The notes below the pieces were generated by a model. It was not told the DNA's origin. It was given only the letters and a program-made list of their open reading frames with translations, and searched no databases. Source: Candidatus Woesearchaeota archaeon (GTDB taxonomy: Archaea > Nanobdellota > Nanobdellia > Woesearchaeales > UBA12501). Taken from it: 5,759 nt of DNA. A program made the translations under genes and the position numbers. The stretch lies in the NCBI GenBank assembly GCA_016203375.1, contig JACQMX010000004.1:1-5759 (forward strand). The letters are read 5' to 3'. Shown in pieces: positions 4,550-5,759 of the stretch. The first letter of the stretch is position 1, and every line of letters begins with the position of its first letter.

Positions 4550-4831
4550 TTATTGTTTCGTTAATGTAATCTCAATCGTGCTCACGCGCACTGGTTTTCC
4601 TTCTTGGCTTTGGAACTCTTCAGAGTTAATTAAGATATCTTTAACATTTACTGCGTTATCAAGAAATCGTTTCGAGGCAACTTCCGCGACATCTACCGCG
4701 CGAGAAATGAACTTGCCTCTTGCCTTGATAATCACTTCAGAAGCATTTTTTGTCGTAAATTGCATGACAACGCCGGTCACGTAGTTCATGAACGGCTTGT
4801 TGCCAATTAAGATTGAGTTGTCCTGAGTCAT
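4550..4831 (-). CDS. albA: DNA/RNA-binding protein Alba
   Basis: A 93-residue Alba protein of normal length. Alba dimers coat archaeal DNA and also bind RNA. Diagnostic stretches are NKPFMNYVTGVVMQF (11-25), containing the Lys 12 equivalent to the acetylated lysine of Sulfolobus Alba, then EVIIKARGKFISRAVDVAEV (32-51), VNVKDI (61-66) and the closing strand RVSTIEITL (82-90). ATG 4831 is chosen because it begins at the family N-terminus and has GGGGGA just upstream; the frame continues 17 codons further without family similarity. It follows S17e by 70 bp on the same strand, and is probably co-transcribed. A 12-bp perfect palindrome lies 14 bp ahead of the start. Its 3' end is convergent with the kinase, separated by two bases. 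Confidence 0.95.
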   Translation of the reverse strand: MTQDNSILIGNKPFMNYVTGVVMQFTTKNASEVIIKARGKFISRAVDVAEVASKRFLDNAVNVKDILINSEEFQSQEGKPVRVSTIEITLTKQ

Positions 4832-4844
4832 GCGTCCCCCATTA

Positions 4845-4856
4845 AGGCATATGCCT
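4845..4856. promoter_or_regulatory. Perfect 12-bp palindrome upstream of alba
   Basis: AGGCATATGCCT is fully self-complementary and lies 14 bp before the Alba ATG, immediately ahead of its G-rich ribosome-binding site. It could be an operator or a short mRNA stem affecting Alba translation. A palindrome of this length can also occur by chance, so the role is speculative. Confidence 0.3.
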
Positions 4857-4901
4857 CGTACGCTGTTGTCTCTAGTCAACACAAAAATGTGAAAATGAGC
4901 T

Positions 4902-5105
4902 TTATGACGCAGTTGCTACTTCCTGGCGTTTCTTGTTTCTTGTTATATAGCCGGCGATGATATTCCTGATTTTCTTTGATGGCGCTTTGATGAACATGGC
5001 CACTTTCGCCTTATTCTCTTTGAAATCAGTAGAAAAATCACCACCATGCTTCTCGAGCAGTTCCTCAGTGGTTCTCTTGACCAGTGTAGTTTTGATTCGT
5101 CCCAT
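4902..5105 (-). CDS. rps17e: 30S ribosomal protein S17e
   Basis: A 67-residue protein with the family start MGRIKTTL, the central DFSTDFKENKAKV (about 22-34), and the signature SKKIRNIIAGYITR (about 42-55), which places it as small-subunit protein S17e. This protein is shared by archaea and eukaryotes and absent from bacteria. The length is normal for archaea. Start ATG 5105 is supported by the family N-terminus and by a TATA box at 5128-5137, whose spacing predicts transcription starting at or within a base or two of the ATG, making this a leaderless mRNA. The longer frame upstream would run through the promoter. It is probably followed by alba in one transcript. Confidence 0.95.
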   Translation of the reverse strand: MGRIKTTLVKRTTEELLEKHGGDFSTDFKENKAKVAMFIKAPSKKIRNIIAGYITRNKKRQEVATAS

Positions 5106-5127
5106 GGTCAATAGGAAGGCTATAGTG

Positions 5128-5137
5128 TTTATAAATA
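5128..5137 (-). promoter_or_regulatory. TATA box for S17e-alba operon
   Basis: TATTTATAAA on the - strand is centred about 27 bp upstream of the S17e ATG. With normal archaeal spacing the transcript begins at the start codon itself, and no Shine-Dalgarno is present, which is consistent with leaderless translation. Confidence 0.6.
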
Positions 5138-5235
5138 TTGTGCTCTTCCAACGAACCATCGTTTAGTGAATAAACTTTTACTCAAGAGTAGGGTAACCAT
5201 CAAATTTTTATGACTCCAGACTAATGAAACGAAAG

Positions 5236-5245
5236 ATTTATATAG
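5236..5245 (+). promoter_or_regulatory. TATA box for sepF
   Basis: ATTTATATAG is a good archaeal TATA box about 92 bp before the sepF ATG. The predicted transcription start is near 5266, giving a leader of some 65 bases. It is divergent from the S17e promoter about 100 bp away. Confidence 0.55.
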
Positions 5246-5252
5246 TTGGGGG

Positions 5253-5298
5253 ACCACCAGTTTAGCAATAAAAGGCGGCTAAACACCGTTGCTGTGGT
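5253..5298 (+). repeat. Nested inverted repeats in the sepF upstream region
   Basis: A perfect 7-bp inverted repeat, GTTTAGC (5260-5266) with GCTAAAC (5278-5284), encloses an 11-base A-rich loop. An outer pair, ACCAC (5253-5257) with GTGGT (5294-5298), could extend it into a larger stem. The repeat begins at about the predicted transcription start, so it may be a protein-binding site rather than, or as well as, an mRNA hairpin. Its role is unknown. Confidence 0.4.
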
Positions 5299-5331
5299 TG
5301 AGAATCAAAAACGGAGAGGGGTTAGGCGACT

Positions 5332-5759
5332 ATGAAATCGTTTTTTATGAAACTCAAGGAAAAAATGCGAGGTTCGTCTTCTGATTTTGATGTTCCTGAC
5401 GATGGGGAAGAGGGCTATGTGGAACTTTCAACCGACAATGAGCACAGCCACAATAAAGTTGTTGTGCGGCCATTTGTCCTTGAAGATTTCGCGGACACCA
5501 AGATTATCCTTGACACACTTCGTGAAGGCTACACTATTGCGTTAATCAATATCAAACCATTAAAGGACCAAGATTTGGTTGAATTAAAGCGCGCTATCAA
5601 CAAGCTCAAGAAAACCGCTGATGCCGTCGAAGGAGACATCGCAGGCTTTGGCGAAGATTGGCTCTGCATCTGCCCAAGCTTCGCAAAGATCCATCGCGAG
5701 CCGAAGATGCCAAAGGTAGCGAGGCATCATCAGCAAATGGAAGCGATGGAAGAGTATTA
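5332..5759 (+). CDS. sepF: Cell division protein SepF, archaeal type (3' end at or just past window edge)
   Basis: 142 codons are visible and the window ends inside the next codon (TA-), which may be the stop. SepF anchors FtsZ filaments to the membrane in archaea that lack FtsA. An N-terminal amphipathic stretch (MKSFFMKLKEKMRG, 1-14) fits the membrane-targeting helix. A disordered acidic linker follows (15-40), then the SepF core with KVVVRPF (42-48), DTLREGYTIALINIKPL (61-77), a helix at 80-97 and GDIAGFGEDWLCICPSFAKI (101-120), in place of the usual ending in TP-x-F. A His/Met/Glu-rich tail begins at about 131. The nearest Shine-Dalgarno-like sequence, GGAG at 5313-5316, is 15 bases from ATG 5332 and so rather far. 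ATG 5347 is an alternative start but would cut into the amphipathic helix. The neighbouring S17e is divergent. Confidence 0.92.
   Translation, partial: MKSFFMKLKEKMRGSSSDFDVPDDGEEGYVELSTDNEHSHNKVVVRPFVLEDFADTKIILDTLREGYTIALINIKPLKDQDLVELKRAINKLKKTADAVEGDIAGFGEDWLCICPSFAKIHREPKMPKVARHHQQMEAMEEY

Noticed and set aside
5106..5159. 18-codon N-terminal extension of S17e
   Set aside because: It contains the TATA box and precedes the invariant MGR start of the family.
5161..5180. GTTTA/TAAAC hairpin followed by T residues as a terminator
   Set aside because: Only a 5-bp AT-rich stem between two divergent promoters, with no gene ending there.
1..5759. CRISPR arrays, recombinase or transposase genes, terminal inverted repeats
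   Set aside because: None seen; the only direct repeats of note are the rlmH-tail pair, the lipobox pair and short internal repeats.

Overview
The window reads as a piece of an archaeal chromosome. The evidence is ribosomal protein S17e, the chromatin protein Alba, an archaeal-type SepF, AT-rich TATA-box promoters, a tRNA gene without an encoded CCA, and a short SPOUT methyltransferase of the RlmH family. The tandem lipoproteins with Thr/Pro/Ser-rich linkers and the compact layout fit a DPANN-like or euryarchaeal genome. This placement is inference and cannot be made finer from the sequence.

Left block (1-1594, + strand): a tandem family of secreted lipoproteins. It holds the 3' end of copy A, intact copies B and C, and the broken 5' end of a fourth copy D. 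The intact copies share a lipobox, a low-complexity linker and four conserved cysteines in the exported domain. Copy D keeps its Shine-Dalgarno, start codon and hydrophobic segment, then is frameshifted and lost about 25 bp before a foreign-looking segment.

Middle block (1614-3570, - strand): transcription runs from a TATA box through tRNA-Arg(UCG), a 75-nt sequence able to form a branched hairpin, rlmH, chrA (a two-domain CHR-family chromate transporter) and a chimeric remnant. The remnant starts like a Nudix hydrolase and ends with the last ten residues of RlmH. ChrA is clearly GC-richer than its surroundings. The last ten codons of rlmH therefore occur twice in direct orientation, 1302 bp apart, on either side of chrA. 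Both copies contain TATCATAA, the sequence within the rlmH 3' end that staphylococcal SCC cassettes use as their attachment site. The segment looks like a small cargo cassette in the 3' end of an archaeal rlmH. No recombinase is present, so the mechanism is inferred.

Right block (3561-5759): a free-standing eukaryotic-like Ser/Thr protein kinase (+) converges with 2 bp to spare on an S17e-Alba operon (-). Divergent from S17e is sepF (+), which runs off the window end behind a TATA box and a leader that can fold. This block is ordinary archaeal housekeeping apart from the kinase, whose DFG motif is DFN and whose glycine loop is degenerate, and which is preceded by two inverted repeats around its promoter.
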